This document shows, one piece after another, positions 1 through 9,560 of a stretch of 64,000 nucleotides of DNA. The notes beneath the pieces were generated by a model. It was not told the DNA's origin, ran no database searches, and was given only the letters and a program-made list of their open reading frames with translations. The DNA lies in the NCBI RefSeq assembly GCF_001028175.1, contig NZ_AEJF01000085.1, forward strand, positions 62,001 through 126,000, read 5' to 3'. Origin of the DNA: Caballeronia mineralivorans PML1(12). Lineage in GTDB: Bacteria; Pseudomonadota; Gammaproteobacteria; Burkholderiales; Burkholderiaceae. The first letter of the stretch is position 1. Each line of letters starts with the position of its first letter. The position numbers were made by a program, and so were the translations under genes.

Positions 1-2
1 GC

Positions 3-947
3 ATCCGCGATGCCGGCGGCGCGGGTTATCCGTTCAAGCAAGCGGTGGAGGCCGGGCTGGCAGAAGGCCCACGCATGTTCGTCTCAGGCCGCGCGCTGAG
101 CCAGACGGGCGGTCACGGCGACATGCGCACCCGCGGCGACTTCATGCCACCCGACGCACCTTGCGGCTGCTGCGTACGCGTCGGTGCGCTGACGCGGGTA
201 GCGGACGGTGTGGACGAAGTGCGCCGCGCCGTTCGTGAGGAACTACAGATGGGCGCCGACCAGATCAAGATCATGGCGTCAGGAGGGGTTGCCTCGCCGA
301 CCGATCCCGTCGGCGCGTGGGGATATTCCGAGGACGAGATCCGCGCGATCGTCGCCGAGGCCCGCGGCCGTCAGACCTACGTGCTGGCCCACGCTTATAC
401 GCCCGATGCCATCGCACGCGCGGTGCGCTGCGGCGTGCGCACGATCGAGCATGGCAATCTCATCGACGACGCCACTGCGCGCCTGATCGCGGAACACAAT
501 GCCTTCGTGGTCCCCACGCTCATCACTTATGAGGCGCTCGCCAGCGAAGGCGGGAAATACGGCCTGCCCGAAGCAAGCCTGGCGAAGGTGGCCGACGTGC
601 ATGAAGCCGGCCTCCGGTCCCTGGAGATCATGAAACGCGCGGGCGTGCGCATGGGCTTCGGCACCGATCTGCTCGGCGAATCGCAGCGTCTGCAGAGCGA
701 TGAATTCCGGCTGCGGGCCGAGGTGTTGTCACCCGCGGAAGCAATAGCAAGCGCGACGCTGATCGGCGCCGAAGTGCTCGGCATGACCGACAAACTCGGC
801 CGCATCATGCCGGGCGCCTTCGCCGATGTGCTCGTAGTGGACGGCAATCCGCTGCGCTCCATCGACTGCCTGCTCGGTCAGGGCGAGCACATTCCGTTCG
901 TGATGAAAGGTGGCCACATCCACTTCGACGAACTCGAGCACGCTTAA
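3..947 (+). CDS. Metal-dependent amidohydrolase (imidazolonepropionase/prolidase-like), 5' end cut off by window
   Basis: The frame is open from base 3 with no start codon in view, so the N-terminus lies outside the window; a GTG at 45 is probably internal. The visible part carries the C-terminal half of an amidohydrolase TIM barrel: a lysine in DQIKIMASGG near 262-290 (likely the carbamylated metal bridge), a histidine in AHAY near 388, another in EHGN near 447 and the metal aspartate in GTDLLG near 660. The tail GRIMPGAFADVLVVDGNPL is the usual return to the small beta domain. Members hydrolyse amide or peptide bonds in cyclic or dipeptide-like substrates. The substrate cannot be read from sequence. 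The carrier 60 bp downstream on the same strand may import or export it. Confidence 0.85.
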   Translation: MRDAGGAGYPFKQAVEAGLAEGPRMFVSGRALSQTGGHGDMRTRGDFMPPDAPCGCCVRVGALTRVADGVDEVRRAVREELQMGADQIKIMASGGVASPTDPVGAWGYSEDEIRAIVAEARGRQTYVLAHAYTPDAIARAVRCGVRTIEHGNLIDDATARLIAEHNAFVVPTLITYEALASEGGKYGLPEASLAKVADVHEAGLRSLEIMKRAGVRMGFGTDLLGESQRLQSDEFRLRAEVLSPAEAIASATLIGAEVLGMTDKLGRIMPGAFADVLVVDGNPLRSIDCLLGQGEHIPFVMKGGHIHFDELEHA

Positions 948-1007
948 ACCCAGAGCCTCGGCCGTTCAACATTCACCGTCCCTTTCTGCCAGCGAGGTGC
1001 GTTACCC

Positions 1008-2387
1008 ATGTCGACGATTTCCGCCCGTATAGAACGCATGCCGTTCTCGTCATTTCATCGACGCTTGCTGCTGATGGGCGGTCTCGGCTACACCTTCGAC
1101 GCCATGGACGCCGCCGTGCTCGCGTTCCTGCTGCCGGTGCTGCGCACGCAGTGGTCGCTCAGCAGCGTGCAGACGGGCGTGCTTGGCAGCGGCACGTTCA
1201 TCGGCTATTTCCTCGGTGCGATGCTCGCCGGAATTCTCGGCGACCTGATCGGGCGGCGGCGCGTGATGATGCTCGCGCTGGTGATCTACTGCGTCGCGTC
1301 GCTCGCCAGCGCAACGGCCCACGACTGGCCGTTTTTTCTGGCGACACGGATTGTCGCCGGACTCGGTACGGGCGCGGAGAGCGCGATCGTTGCGCCGTTC
1401 TTGTCTGAGTTCGTCGCGCGGCGGTATCGCGGTGCATTCACGGGCAGTCTCGCCGGCTTCTTCTCATTCGGCTTCGTCGCGGCTGCGCTGCTCGGTTATT
1501 TCGTGATCCCGCTTGCACCGAATGCGTGGCGTGTGGTCATGGTGATCACCGCGCTGCCGATCGTAATGTTGCTGTGGTGGCGGCGTGCGTTGCCCGAATC
1601 GCCGCGCTGGCTCGTGGCGCGCGGGCGGCACGCCGAAGCCGAGGCAATCGTCGCAAAGGCGGAGGCCGAGTTGATGGCGGCTGGCGTGAAACTGGAACCC
1701 CTGCCGGAAACCGATGCCGCCGCCGCAGCAGAGGTTCCCGTTGCTGCTGAGCGTGCTTCGGCGTTCGCGAACGTGAAGGCGTTGTGGTCGCGCAAGCTTG
1801 CGCGCATCACCACCATGACGTGGCTCATGTGGCTGTCGATCACGTTCAGTTATTACGCGTTCTTCACCTGGATTCCCAGTCTGCTCGTGCAGAACGGCAT
1901 GACGATCACGCGCAGCTTTTCGTATTCGCTCGTGATCTATATCGCGCAGATACCGGGCTATTTCTCGGGCGCATGGCTCAACGAAAAGATCGGCCGGCAG
2001 GCGACCATTGCGTCGTACATGGTGCTGGGAGGAATCTCCGCGCTTGGCCTTGCGCTCACCCGCAGCGACGGCGGCATCATGGCGTCCGGCGTGCTGCTGT
2101 CGTTCTTCATGAACGGTACGTATGCGGGCGTTTATGCCTACACGCCCGAAGTTTTTCCTACCGATGTCCGCACGACCGGCGTGGGCCTGGCTTCATCAGT
2201 AGGCAGGCTCGGCGCAATCGCCGCCCCTATCCTCGTCGGGTATGTGTATCCGCTGCTGGGCTTTCCCGGTGTGTTCGGGGCGACCACGTTCGTGCTGTTG
2301 ATCGGTGCGGCGGCGGTCGTGCTGATGGGCGTGCAGACGCGCGGGAGATCGCTCGAGGACATCGCGGCGCAACAGTTGCGCGGCTAG
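1008..2387 (+). CDS. MFS transporter, sugar-porter/aromatic-acid symporter type
   Basis: This 459-residue protein has about twelve hydrophobic segments. It shows the MFS loop motif as GDLIGRRR after TM2 and PESPRW in the central loop, typical of the sugar-porter and AAHS-like branches. The ATG at 1008 follows GCGAGG at a suitable distance. The gene starts 60 bp after the amidohydrolase on the same strand, so a catabolic transcription unit is likely. Its 3' end converges on the nitrate operon. Proton symport of an organic acid or related solute in the inner membrane is inferred from family; the substrate is unknown. Confidence 0.85.
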   Translation: MSTISARIERMPFSSFHRRLLLMGGLGYTFDAMDAAVLAFLLPVLRTQWSLSSVQTGVLGSGTFIGYFLGAMLAGILGDLIGRRRVMMLALVIYCVASLASATAHDWPFFLATRIVAGLGTGAESAIVAPFLSEFVARRYRGAFTGSLAGFFSFGFVAAALLGYFVIPLAPNAWRVVMVITALPIVMLLWWRRALPESPRWLVARGRHAEAEAIVAKAEAELMAAGVKLEPLPETDAAAAAEVPVAAERASAFANVKALWSRKLARITTMTWLMWLSITFSYYAFFTWIPSLLVQNGMTITRSFSYSLVIYIAQIPGYFSGAWLNEKIGRQATIASYMVLGGISALGLALTRSDGGIMASGVLLSFFMNGTYAGVYAYTPEVFPTDVRTTGVGLASSVGRLGAIAAPILVGYVYPLLGFPGVFGATTFVLLIGAAAVVLMGVQTRGRSLEDIAAQQLRG

Positions 2388-2420
2388 CCGGGTTGCCTCT
2401 GTCCTCACGCGCGGCGGACC

Positions 2421-2447
2421 GTGCGGGACTTAATAAACGTCCCGCAC
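2421..2447. terminator. Hairpin between convergent MFS and nitrate reductase genes
   Basis: GTGCGGGAC and GTCCCGCAC form a perfect 9-bp stem around a 9-nt loop that contains the stop codon of the minus-strand nitrate reductase gene. There is no long T run on either side, so it may be a weak terminator or an mRNA 3'-end stabiliser. Confidence 0.45.
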
Positions 2448-5400
2448 ATAACGCTTGTCCCTGACCAGCGCACTGACGTATTCCTGGGCTTCTTCGTCGC
2501 TCATGCCACCCTGTCGGGCAACGACAGACTTGAGCGCGGCGTCGACATCTCTCGCCATGCGGCTCGCGTCGCCGCAAACATAGAAATGCGCACCCGCTTC
2601 CAGCCACGACCATAGCTCAGCGCCATGCTCACGCATGCGATCCTGCACATAGATCTTGTCGGTCTGGTCGCGTGAGAAGGCAAGATCGAGACGGCTTAGC
2701 AAACCCTTGCGACGCATCTCGTCAAGTTCATCGCCATAGTAATAGTCCGTGGCGGCATGCTGTTCGCCAAAGAACAACCAGTTGCGGCCGGTGTCGCCTC
2801 GCGCAAGACGTTCATGCAGGAAACCGCGAAACGGGGCGACGCCGGTGCCGGGGCCAACCATGATCATCGGTGCATCGCCATGATGGGGAAGACGGAAATG
2901 CGCGGACTTCTGGACGAACACCGGCACGCTGACATCGTCCGCACGATCCGCGAGAAAGGTCGAGGACACGCCCTTGCGCTGACGCCGTCCATTGTTATAC
3001 CGGACCGCCGAAACGGTCAGATGTATCTCGTCGGGATGCGCTCTCGGGCTCGATGCGATCGAGTACAACCGCGGCTGCATGCGCTTTAGCATGCCGACGA
3101 GTTCCGTGGCTGACAGCGCAACCGGGAATTCATGCAGCACGTCGGCCAGTTGCTGACCCCACAGCCACTTCTTCAGGTCCGCTTTGCGATCCTCGCTGAG
3201 CAGTTTGCTCAACGCGCTGTTGCGCGTCCGGGCCGCGATGAATGCCAGCGTATCGTGATTCGGCCGCGCAATTTCATAGTGCTTGCCGAGCGCATCGGCT
3301 AGACGCATCTCGCCGGCGCCGGTCACGTTCACAGCCGTGTCGGCGGATAGGCCGCTCAGGCCGATGAGTTCATCGACCAGTTCGGGACAGTTGCTCGGCC
3401 ATACGCCGAGCGCATCGCCAACCTCGTATTCAAGACCCGAGTCCGCCGTTGCCAGCGAGAAATAACGCGTGTCCTTCGTCGCACCATGCTTGTTGAGCCG
3501 CAGATTTTTCACCAGCCGCGACGCCGCCGGATGAGTCTTCGAGGGTGAGATGGCCGGAATCATTCCGTCTGCCGGGACCGCATGCAGCGCCGCATCTTCT
3601 TCCTTGATCCGCGCGACGATCCGCTCGAGCCACGCGTCTGCAGCGGGCTGGAACTCGGCATCGCAATCGACACGCTCCAGCAAACGTATCGCTCCGCGCT
3701 CGAGCAAACGCGCATCGAGTTTGCGGCCATGACCGCAGAACGCATCATAGTTGCGATCGCCAAAAGCCAGCACGGCATAGCGCACGCCATCCAGACGCGG
3801 TGCATTATCGGCGCTGATTCCCGTCCAGAAACTCTGGCCATTGTCGGGAGCATCGCCGTCGCCGAATGTGCTTGTCATCAGCAGCACGTATTGCGCTTTC
3901 TCCAGACCCGATACCGCATAGTCGGCCATGCACGAGGTCCGTATTTCAAAGCCGGACTCCATCAACTGGGTCGCGTAACGCTCGGTCAACGATTCGATGT
4001 TCCCCGTCTGCGATGCCCATAACAAAACGACTTTCGGCCGCGCCCGCGCGATCCGTACGGAGGACTCCGCGGTAGTCGCTACGGCTGGCGTCGGCACAGC
4101 CGTTTCCGCACGGCTGAAGAGACCAGCGAGGACGCCATCAAGCCAGAGCCTTGTCGTCGGGACCACGGGCGCACTGAGCGGCAACGTCGGCACACCACCA
4201 GCTGCGCGGCCCTCGGTCGAGCGCAGGCCACTTATAAAACCTGCGACGTAGGTACGTTCCGTCTCGCTGAGTTCGGGCGCCGGCGTTTCCGCAATACCGA
4301 GCAGCGTGGCAAGGGCATCAAGACGGGACATGTCCAGTTCCTGTGTCGGACGGGCGTGAACAGCGGTAATGGGTTCGGATCGTTCCGGATCAGCGGCGTC
4401 ATCACGCGTTTCAGGATTCTCTGCGCCTATTTTTGGCGCCACGCGACTGAGCGCAACGGCGCAGAACTTGAATTCGGGCTGCTGCGAAATCGGATCGATT
4501 GCGTCATTCGTGACGCTGTTGATGCAAAGCTCTTCGCCGAAGACATCGTTCCAATGCATCGGGGCAAAGCAGTTGCCGGCGCGAACCCGGTCCGTCACGA
4601 CCGCGGGCAGCACGGCACGGCCGCGGCGCGAGCGAATCTCGACCGCGTCCTTAGTCTCAATGCCAAGCGCCGTCGCATCTTCGGGATGAATCTCCACGAA
4701 CGGAGCAGGATTCAGCTTGTTCAGCATCGGCACCTTGCCGGTCTTGGTCATGGTGTGCCACTGGTGCTGCAAGCGCCCCGTGTTCAGCACGATGGGCCGT
4801 TCCATGTCCGGCATTTCGGCCGGCGCCACATGCGGGCGACCGAAGAAAACAGCCTTGCCGCCGGGCGTGGGAAATGCGAGGCGCGGGCGGCTGCCGTCGG
4901 GCATTTGCGTGAGCGTCTGGCTCACACCGTCGTTGATATAACGAACCGGATTGCGATCAGCCGCAACGTCCGGTGCGCAAGGCCATTGCAACGGCGTTTC
5001 TCGCAGGCGCTCATGGCTCGCACCGCGCAAGTCGTAGCCCGTCTTGAGATTCGACGCCCGGGTGATCTCGGCGAAAACCTCATCCGCCGATGCATAGCTG
5101 AACGCATCGGTGAAACCCATTTCACAGGCCACGCGCGCGATGATCTGCCAGTCGGGCAACGCAGCGCCCGGCGGCTCGATGGCTTTCCGCATGAGCGTCA
5201 TGTTGCGCTCGGAGTTGATCATCACGCCTTCGGCCTCGGCCCAAAGCGCGCCGGGCAGAAGGACATCGGCGTAACGATTGGTCTCTGTGTCGAGGAAAGC
5301 ATCCTGTGTAATGACCAGCTCCGCGGCCTGCAAACCCGCAATCACGGTCTGCCGGTTCGCCACGCTCGCGACCGGATTGGTGCAGATGATCCAGCAGGCC

Positions 5401-6587
5401 TTGATCTCGCCCGTGGTCATCCGGGAGAACATGTCAACGGTGCCTTGCCCGAGCGAAGTCTTGAGCGTGCCCTTCGGAATGCCCCACAGGTCTTCGATAA
5501 AAGCCCGGTCCTCTTCCACCAGCACCGAACGCTGGCCGGGAAGCCCAGGTCCCATGTAACCCATCTCGCGCCCGCCCATCGCATTGGGCTGCCCGGTGAG
5601 CGAGAACGGCCCGCTACCGGGACGGCATATCTTGCCGGTGGCAAGATGCAGGTTGCAGATGGCGTTGGTATTCCAGGTGCCGTGTGTGCTCTGGTTGAGA
5701 CCCATGGTCCAGCAGCTCATCCACTCGGGCGCCTCGCCCATCCATTGCGCCGCGCGACGAATATCGGCTTCGGGAATGCCGCTGATGTCAGCGACCTTGT
5801 CCGGTGAATAATCGTCGAGAAAGGCGGGCATCGTGTCCCAGCCTTCAGTCGATTCGGCGATGAAACCAGCGTCCGTATGTCCGTTCCGATGGAGCAGATA
5901 CAGCAGGCCGTTGAGCAACGCGAGATCGGTCCCCGGCTTGATCTGCATGAAGAGGCTGGCTTTATCGGCGGTCGCGTTGCGGCGCGGGTCCACCACGATC
6001 AGCTTCGCGCCGGCCTTCACGCGGTCCATCATGCGAAGGAACAGGATCGGATGGCAGTCGGCCATGTTCGCGCCGATCACGAAAAACAGGTTAGCTTTAT
6101 CGATGTCCTCGTACGAGCCCGGCGGTCCGTCGGCGCCCAGCGAAAGTTTGTAGCCGCTACCGGCACTCGCCATGCAGAGTCGCGAATTGGACTCGATATT
6201 GTTGGTGCCCACAAACCCTTTCGCGAGCTTGTTGACAAGGTATTGCGCCTCGATCGACATCTGGCCCGACACATAGAACGAGAGCGCGTCCGGGCCGTGT
6301 TTGTCCAGCAGATCGCGCAGGCGCCGGGCTGTGTCCGTGAGCGCTTGCCCCATGGACAGCGGGACCGGGTCCTGGTCGCGTTCATGCCGAATGAAGGCAT
6401 GCTCCAGACGGCCGGATTTGCGCAGGACCACATGCGCCGACGACCCTTTGGTGCACAGGCGCCCGAAGTTGGCCGGATGCTCCTTGTCGCCGGACACCTT
6501 GACCACCTGTCCTTTCTCGACGTGCAAGACCATGCCGCAACCAACGCCGCAGTACGGACACACGGTTTTTACGTCGCCGGAAATCAT
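2430..6587 (-). CDS. nasA: Assimilatory nitrate reductase fused to CysJ-like NADPH flavoprotein
   Basis: This 1385-residue fusion reduces nitrate to nitrite in the cytoplasm. Residues 1-60 hold the 4Fe-4S motif (CPYCGVGC, later GRLCTKG). A molybdopterin oxidoreductase body follows, with the C-terminal MopB domain at about 594-710. After a linker come a flavodoxin domain from about 852 (WASQTGNIESL), an FAD domain from about 1020 and an NAD(P)-ferredoxin-reductase domain from about 1238 (MVGPGTGVAPFRG), ending in the CysJ/P450-reductase style VRDVY. The enzyme can probably take electrons from NAD(P)H without a separate reductase. I chose ATG 6587 (MISGDVKTVCPYC) because the upstream in-frame extension overlaps nirD and is not protein-like. 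It is the last gene of the nitrate operon, 40 bp after nirD. Confidence 0.93.
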   Translation of the reverse strand: MISGDVKTVCPYCGVGCGMVLHVEKGQVVKVSGDKEHPANFGRLCTKGSSAHVVLRKSGRLEHAFIRHERDQDPVPLSMGQALTDTARRLRDLLDKHGPDALSFYVSGQMSIEAQYLVNKLAKGFVGTNNIESNSRLCMASAGSGYKLSLGADGPPGSYEDIDKANLFFVIGANMADCHPILFLRMMDRVKAGAKLIVVDPRRNATADKASLFMQIKPGTDLALLNGLLYLLHRNGHTDAGFIAESTEGWDTMPAFLDDYSPDKVADISGIPEADIRRAAQWMGEAPEWMSCWTMGLNQSTHGTWNTNAICNLHLATGKICRPGSGPFSLTGQPNAMGGREMGYMGPGLPGQRSVLVEEDRAFIEDLWGIPKGTLKTSLGQGTVDMFSRMTTGEIKACWIICTNPVASVANRQTVIAGLQAAELVITQDAFLDTETNRYADVLLPGALWAEAEGVMINSERNMTLMRKAIEPPGAALPDWQIIARVACEMGFTDAFSYASADEVFAEITRASNLKTGYDLRGASHERLRETPLQWPCAPDVAADRNPVRYINDGVSQTLTQMPDGSRPRLAFPTPGGKAVFFGRPHVAPAEMPDMERPIVLNTGRLQHQWHTMTKTGKVPMLNKLNPAPFVEIHPEDATALGIETKDAVEIRSRRGRAVLPAVVTDRVRAGNCFAPMHWNDVFGEELCINSVTNDAIDPISQQPEFKFCAVALSRVAPKIGAENPETRDDAADPERSEPITAVHARPTQELDMSRLDALATLLGIAETPAPELSETERTYVAGFISGLRSTEGRAAGGVPTLPLSAPVVPTTRLWLDGVLAGLFSRAETAVPTPAVATTAESSVRIARARPKVVLLWASQTGNIESLTERYATQLMESGFEIRTSCMADYAVSGLEKAQYVLLMTSTFGDGDAPDNGQSFWTGISADNAPRLDGVRYAVLAFGDRNYDAFCGHGRKLDARLLERGAIRLLERVDCDAEFQPAADAWLERIVARIKEEDAALHAVPADGMIPAISPSKTHPAASRLVKNLRLNKHGATKDTRYFSLATADSGLEYEVGDALGVWPSNCPELVDELIGLSGLSADTAVNVTGAGEMRLADALGKHYEIARPNHDTLAFIAARTRNSALSKLLSEDRKADLKKWLWGQQLADVLHEFPVALSATELVGMLKRMQPRLYSIASSPRAHPDEIHLTVSAVRYNNGRRQRKGVSSTFLADRADDVSVPVFVQKSAHFRLPHHGDAPMIMVGPGTGVAPFRGFLHERLARGDTGRNWLFFGEQHAATDYYYGDELDEMRRKGLLSRLDLAFSRDQTDKIYVQDRMREHGAELWSWLEAGAHFYVCGDASRMARDVDAALKSVVARQGGMSDEEAQEYVSALVRDKRYVRDVY

Positions 6588-6627
6588 GCCGAAATCATGC
6601 CCAATACGGCAGATGCGCTTACCGTGC

Positions 6628-6975
6628 TCATACCGCGACCCATACCTGACCGTCCTCCACGCGCGCGGCAAAGGCGTTGACCGAATTCCCCGGTATCTCG
6701 AGGCATTCGCCGGTGCGCAGATCGTAGTGATGCTTGTAGATCGGCGATGCCACCACAATACGATCGCCCAGATTGCCGATCAATCCACGCGACAGTACCG
6801 ACGCCTTCGAGCCCGGATCGAAGTTGTCGATGGCGAACACGCTGGGGTTGCCGTCGGCGAGATGAAACACGGCGACCTGCTCGCCCTTGATGAGTGCGCA
6901 GACGCCGGTGTTCGGCACGATATCGTCGAGTGGGCACACGGACACCCAGGATATCGGGGTTCGATCGTAGTTCAT
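6628..6975 (-). CDS. nirD: Nitrite reductase small subunit NirD
   Basis: This 115-residue protein has a Rieske-like fold but lacks the Cys-His cluster ligands: the usual positions read IYKHHYDL. That is normal for NirD, the accessory subunit of NADH-dependent siroheme nitrite reductase. The ATG at 6975 is preceded by AAGGACATCATC, a good ribosome site. It sits 31 bp downstream of nirB and 40 bp upstream of the nitrate reductase gene, so all are probably co-transcribed. Confidence 0.93.
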   Translation of the reverse strand: MNYDRTPISWVSVCPLDDIVPNTGVCALIKGEQVAVFHLADGNPSVFAIDNFDPGSKASVLSRGLIGNLGDRIVVASPIYKHHYDLRTGECLEIPGNSVNAFAARVEDGQVWVAV

Positions 6976-7006
6976 GATGATGTCCTTGGTATGAGTCGCG
7001 TGCGCT

Positions 7007-9547
7007 TCAAACCGTCTCGACAACGACGGGAATATCGATCAGCTTGAATTTCCGTTCCGCCGGCGTCGCGGGGCGAATCTGGCCACGCTCTTCGAAAAAA
7101 CTCACGTTTGTATCGGCTTCATCGCTGTTGACGAAATGCCGGAAGCGCTTGCGGGTGTCGGGATCGTTCACGGCCTTCTTCCACTCGCATTCGTAGCTGT
7201 CGACTACCTGCTGCATCTCCGTTTCGAGTTCTGCGGCAAGCTGAAGCTTGTCGTGCACCACGACATCGATCAGGTACTCGAGCCCGCCTTCGAGGTTGTC
7301 GCGCCACACGCTGGTGCGTTGCAGCCGGTCCGCGGTACGGATATAAAACATCAGGAAGCGGTCGATGTATTGAATCAGCGTTGCACTATCTAGATCCGAT
7401 GCAAGCAGCTCGGCATGGCGCGGTTTCATCCCGCCGTTGCCGCATACATAGAGGTTCCAGCCCTTCTCCGTTGCGATCACGCCGATGTCCTTGCCCTGCG
7501 CTTCCGCGCATTCGCGCGTACATCCCGAGACACCGAACTTGATCTTGTGCGGCGTGCGCAAACCCTTGTAGCGGTTTTCTATATCGATTGCGAGACCGAC
7601 CGAATCGCCCACGCCGTAGCGGCACCAGGTCGAGCCGACGCACGACTTCACGGTACGCACCGACTTACCGTACGCGTGACCGGATTCAAAGCCGGCCGCG
7701 ATCAGATCTTCCCAGATCAGCGGCAACTGTTCAACACGCGCGCCAAACAAATCGACGCGTGCGCCGCCCGTAACCTTGGTGTACAAGCCGTACTTTTTTG
7801 CGACCTGACCGACCGCGATCAGACCATCGGGCGTGACCTCGCCGCCGGGCATCCGCGGGACGACAGAATAGGTGCCGTCGCGCTGAATGTTTGCGAGGAA
7901 GTAGTCGTTCGAGTCCTGCAAGCTCGCATGCTCTTTCTTCAGCACGAACTCGTTCCAGCACGATGCAAGAATCCCGGCGGCTGCCGGTTTGCATATATCG
8001 CAGCCGAGACCGCGACCGTGCTTCGCGAGCAACTCGCCAAACGTTTCGATGCGCTCAACACGCACCATGTGATAAAGCTCCTGCCGCGAGTACGGAAAGT
8101 GCTCGCACACATGGTTGTTGACCGCGAGGCCCAGCTTCTTCATCTCGGCCTTCATCACCTGCGTGACAAGCGCCACGCAACCACCGCACGAACTGCCGGC
8201 CTTGGTCGCGGACTTCAACGCGCCAATGCCGGTCGCACCCGCGCAGACCGCTTCGCAAATCTGCCCTTTCGACACGTTGTTGCACGAGCAGATCTGCGCG
8301 GCGTCCGGTAGTGCATCGACGCCAAGGCCAGGCTTTTGCTTGCCGTCGGAGGAAGGGAGAATCAGGAATTCCGGTGCTTCAGGCAGCTCGATGCGGTTCA
8401 GCATCATCTGCAACAGCGTGCCGTATTCGTCCGCGTCGCCGACCATCACACCGCCGAGCAGATACTTGCCGCACTCGGACACGACCAGCTTCTTGTAAAC
8501 CTGCTTGCGTTCATCGCTGAACTGGTACGCGCGGCTGCCCGGCGTCTTGCCGTGTGCATCGCCGATACTCGCCACGTCCACACCCATCAGCTTCAGCTTG
8601 GTGCTCATGTCCGCGCCGGTGAACCCGGCCTGCTCGCCCAGCAACTGCTTCGCAACCACACGCGCCATGTCATAACCCGGCGCTACCAGCCCAAAGACCT
8701 GCCCGTTCCAGAGCGCGCATTCACCGATCGCGTAGATATCGGCGTCGCTGGTGCGGCAGTTGTCGTCGATCACAATGCCGCCGCGTGCACCGACCTCGAG
8801 GCCGCTGACGCGCGCGATCTCGTCGCGTGGACGGATGCCGGCGGAGAACACGATCATGTCGGTGTCGAGATGGGTGGCGTCGGCGAACTGCATCCGGTGC
8901 GTACCGTCCTCGCCGTCGACTATCGCAACAGTATTCTTCTGCGTATGAACCGTCACGCCCAGCTCTTCGATCTTGCTGCGCAGCACGCGCGCGCCACTGT
9001 CGTCGACCTGCACGGCCATCAGGCGCGGCGCGAACTCGACCACGTGCGTCTCCAGCCCCATGTCGCGCAACGCCTTCGCACATTCAAGCCCGAGCAATCC
9101 GCCGCCCACGACCGTACCGGTCTTCGAGCGCGTACCGCATTCCTTCATCGCTTCAAGGTCTTCGATGGTGCGGTACACGAAGCAGTCGCGGCGCTCGTTG
9201 CCCGCAACCGGCGGCACGAACGGATAAGAGCCGGTGGCGAGCACGAGTTTGTCGTAGGCCAGTACCTCGCCGGTCGACACCGTCACGGTATGCGCCAGGC
9301 GATCGATCGATACCGCCTTCGCATTAAGTTCGAGCCGCACGTTCTCGCGTTCGAAGAATCCCGGCTCGACGAGCGAGAGGTCCTGCGCCGATTTTCCGGA
9401 GAAGAATTCGGACAGATGCACGCGGTCGTAAGCCGGCCGCGGCTCTTCGCACAGCACCGTGATATCGAACCCGTGCGATGCATTTTCAGCGAGGCATTCG
9501 AGAAGTTTGTGGCCGACCATGCCATGGCCGATGACGATGATTTTCAT
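7007..9547 (-). CDS. nirB: NAD(P)H nitrite reductase large subunit NirB
   Basis: This 846-residue enzyme reduces nitrite to ammonium. It has an N-terminal FAD/NAD(P) pyridine-nucleotide oxidoreductase domain (about 1-290), BFD-type 2Fe-2S segments in the middle (CSCNN with CGGC, and a second cysteine-rich stretch ending GCDIC), and a C-terminal nitrite/sulfite reductase domain. The siroheme/4Fe-4S cysteines appear as CVGSTWC and CTREC. Length and order match assimilatory NirB. The start MKIIVIGHGMVG is chosen because the Rossmann motif begins there. It follows the transporter gene by 13 bp. Its siroheme depends on the CobA-type enzyme encoded divergently at 11.5 kb. Confidence 0.95.
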   Translation of the reverse strand: MKIIVIGHGMVGHKLLECLAENASHGFDITVLCEEPRPAYDRVHLSEFFSGKSAQDLSLVEPGFFERENVRLELNAKAVSIDRLAHTVTVSTGEVLAYDKLVLATGSYPFVPPVAGNERRDCFVYRTIEDLEAMKECGTRSKTGTVVGGGLLGLECAKALRDMGLETHVVEFAPRLMAVQVDDSGARVLRSKIEELGVTVHTQKNTVAIVDGEDGTHRMQFADATHLDTDMIVFSAGIRPRDEIARVSGLEVGARGGIVIDDNCRTSDADIYAIGECALWNGQVFGLVAPGYDMARVVAKQLLGEQAGFTGADMSTKLKLMGVDVASIGDAHGKTPGSRAYQFSDERKQVYKKLVVSECGKYLLGGVMVGDADEYGTLLQMMLNRIELPEAPEFLILPSSDGKQKPGLGVDALPDAAQICSCNNVSKGQICEAVCAGATGIGALKSATKAGSSCGGCVALVTQVMKAEMKKLGLAVNNHVCEHFPYSRQELYHMVRVERIETFGELLAKHGRGLGCDICKPAAAGILASCWNEFVLKKEHASLQDSNDYFLANIQRDGTYSVVPRMPGGEVTPDGLIAVGQVAKKYGLYTKVTGGARVDLFGARVEQLPLIWEDLIAAGFESGHAYGKSVRTVKSCVGSTWCRYGVGDSVGLAIDIENRYKGLRTPHKIKFGVSGCTRECAEAQGKDIGVIATEKGWNLYVCGNGGMKPRHAELLASDLDSATLIQYIDRFLMFYIRTADRLQRTSVWRDNLEGGLEYLIDVVVHDKLQLAAELETEMQQVVDSYECEWKKAVNDPDTRKRFRHFVNSDEADTNVSFFEERGQIRPATPAERKFKLIDIPVVVETV

Positions 9548-9560
9548 GATCAGGACACTC

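Noticed and set aside
1784..2464. 226-codon plus-strand frame inside the MFS gene
   Set aside because: Alternate-frame shadow of the transporter; His/Arg-rich and without motifs.
4356..5807. 483-codon plus-strand open frame
   Set aside because: It is antisense to the nitrate reductase gene, whose domains are continuous through the region; the product has no recognisable fold and is rich in Arg/His as expected for a high-GC shadow.
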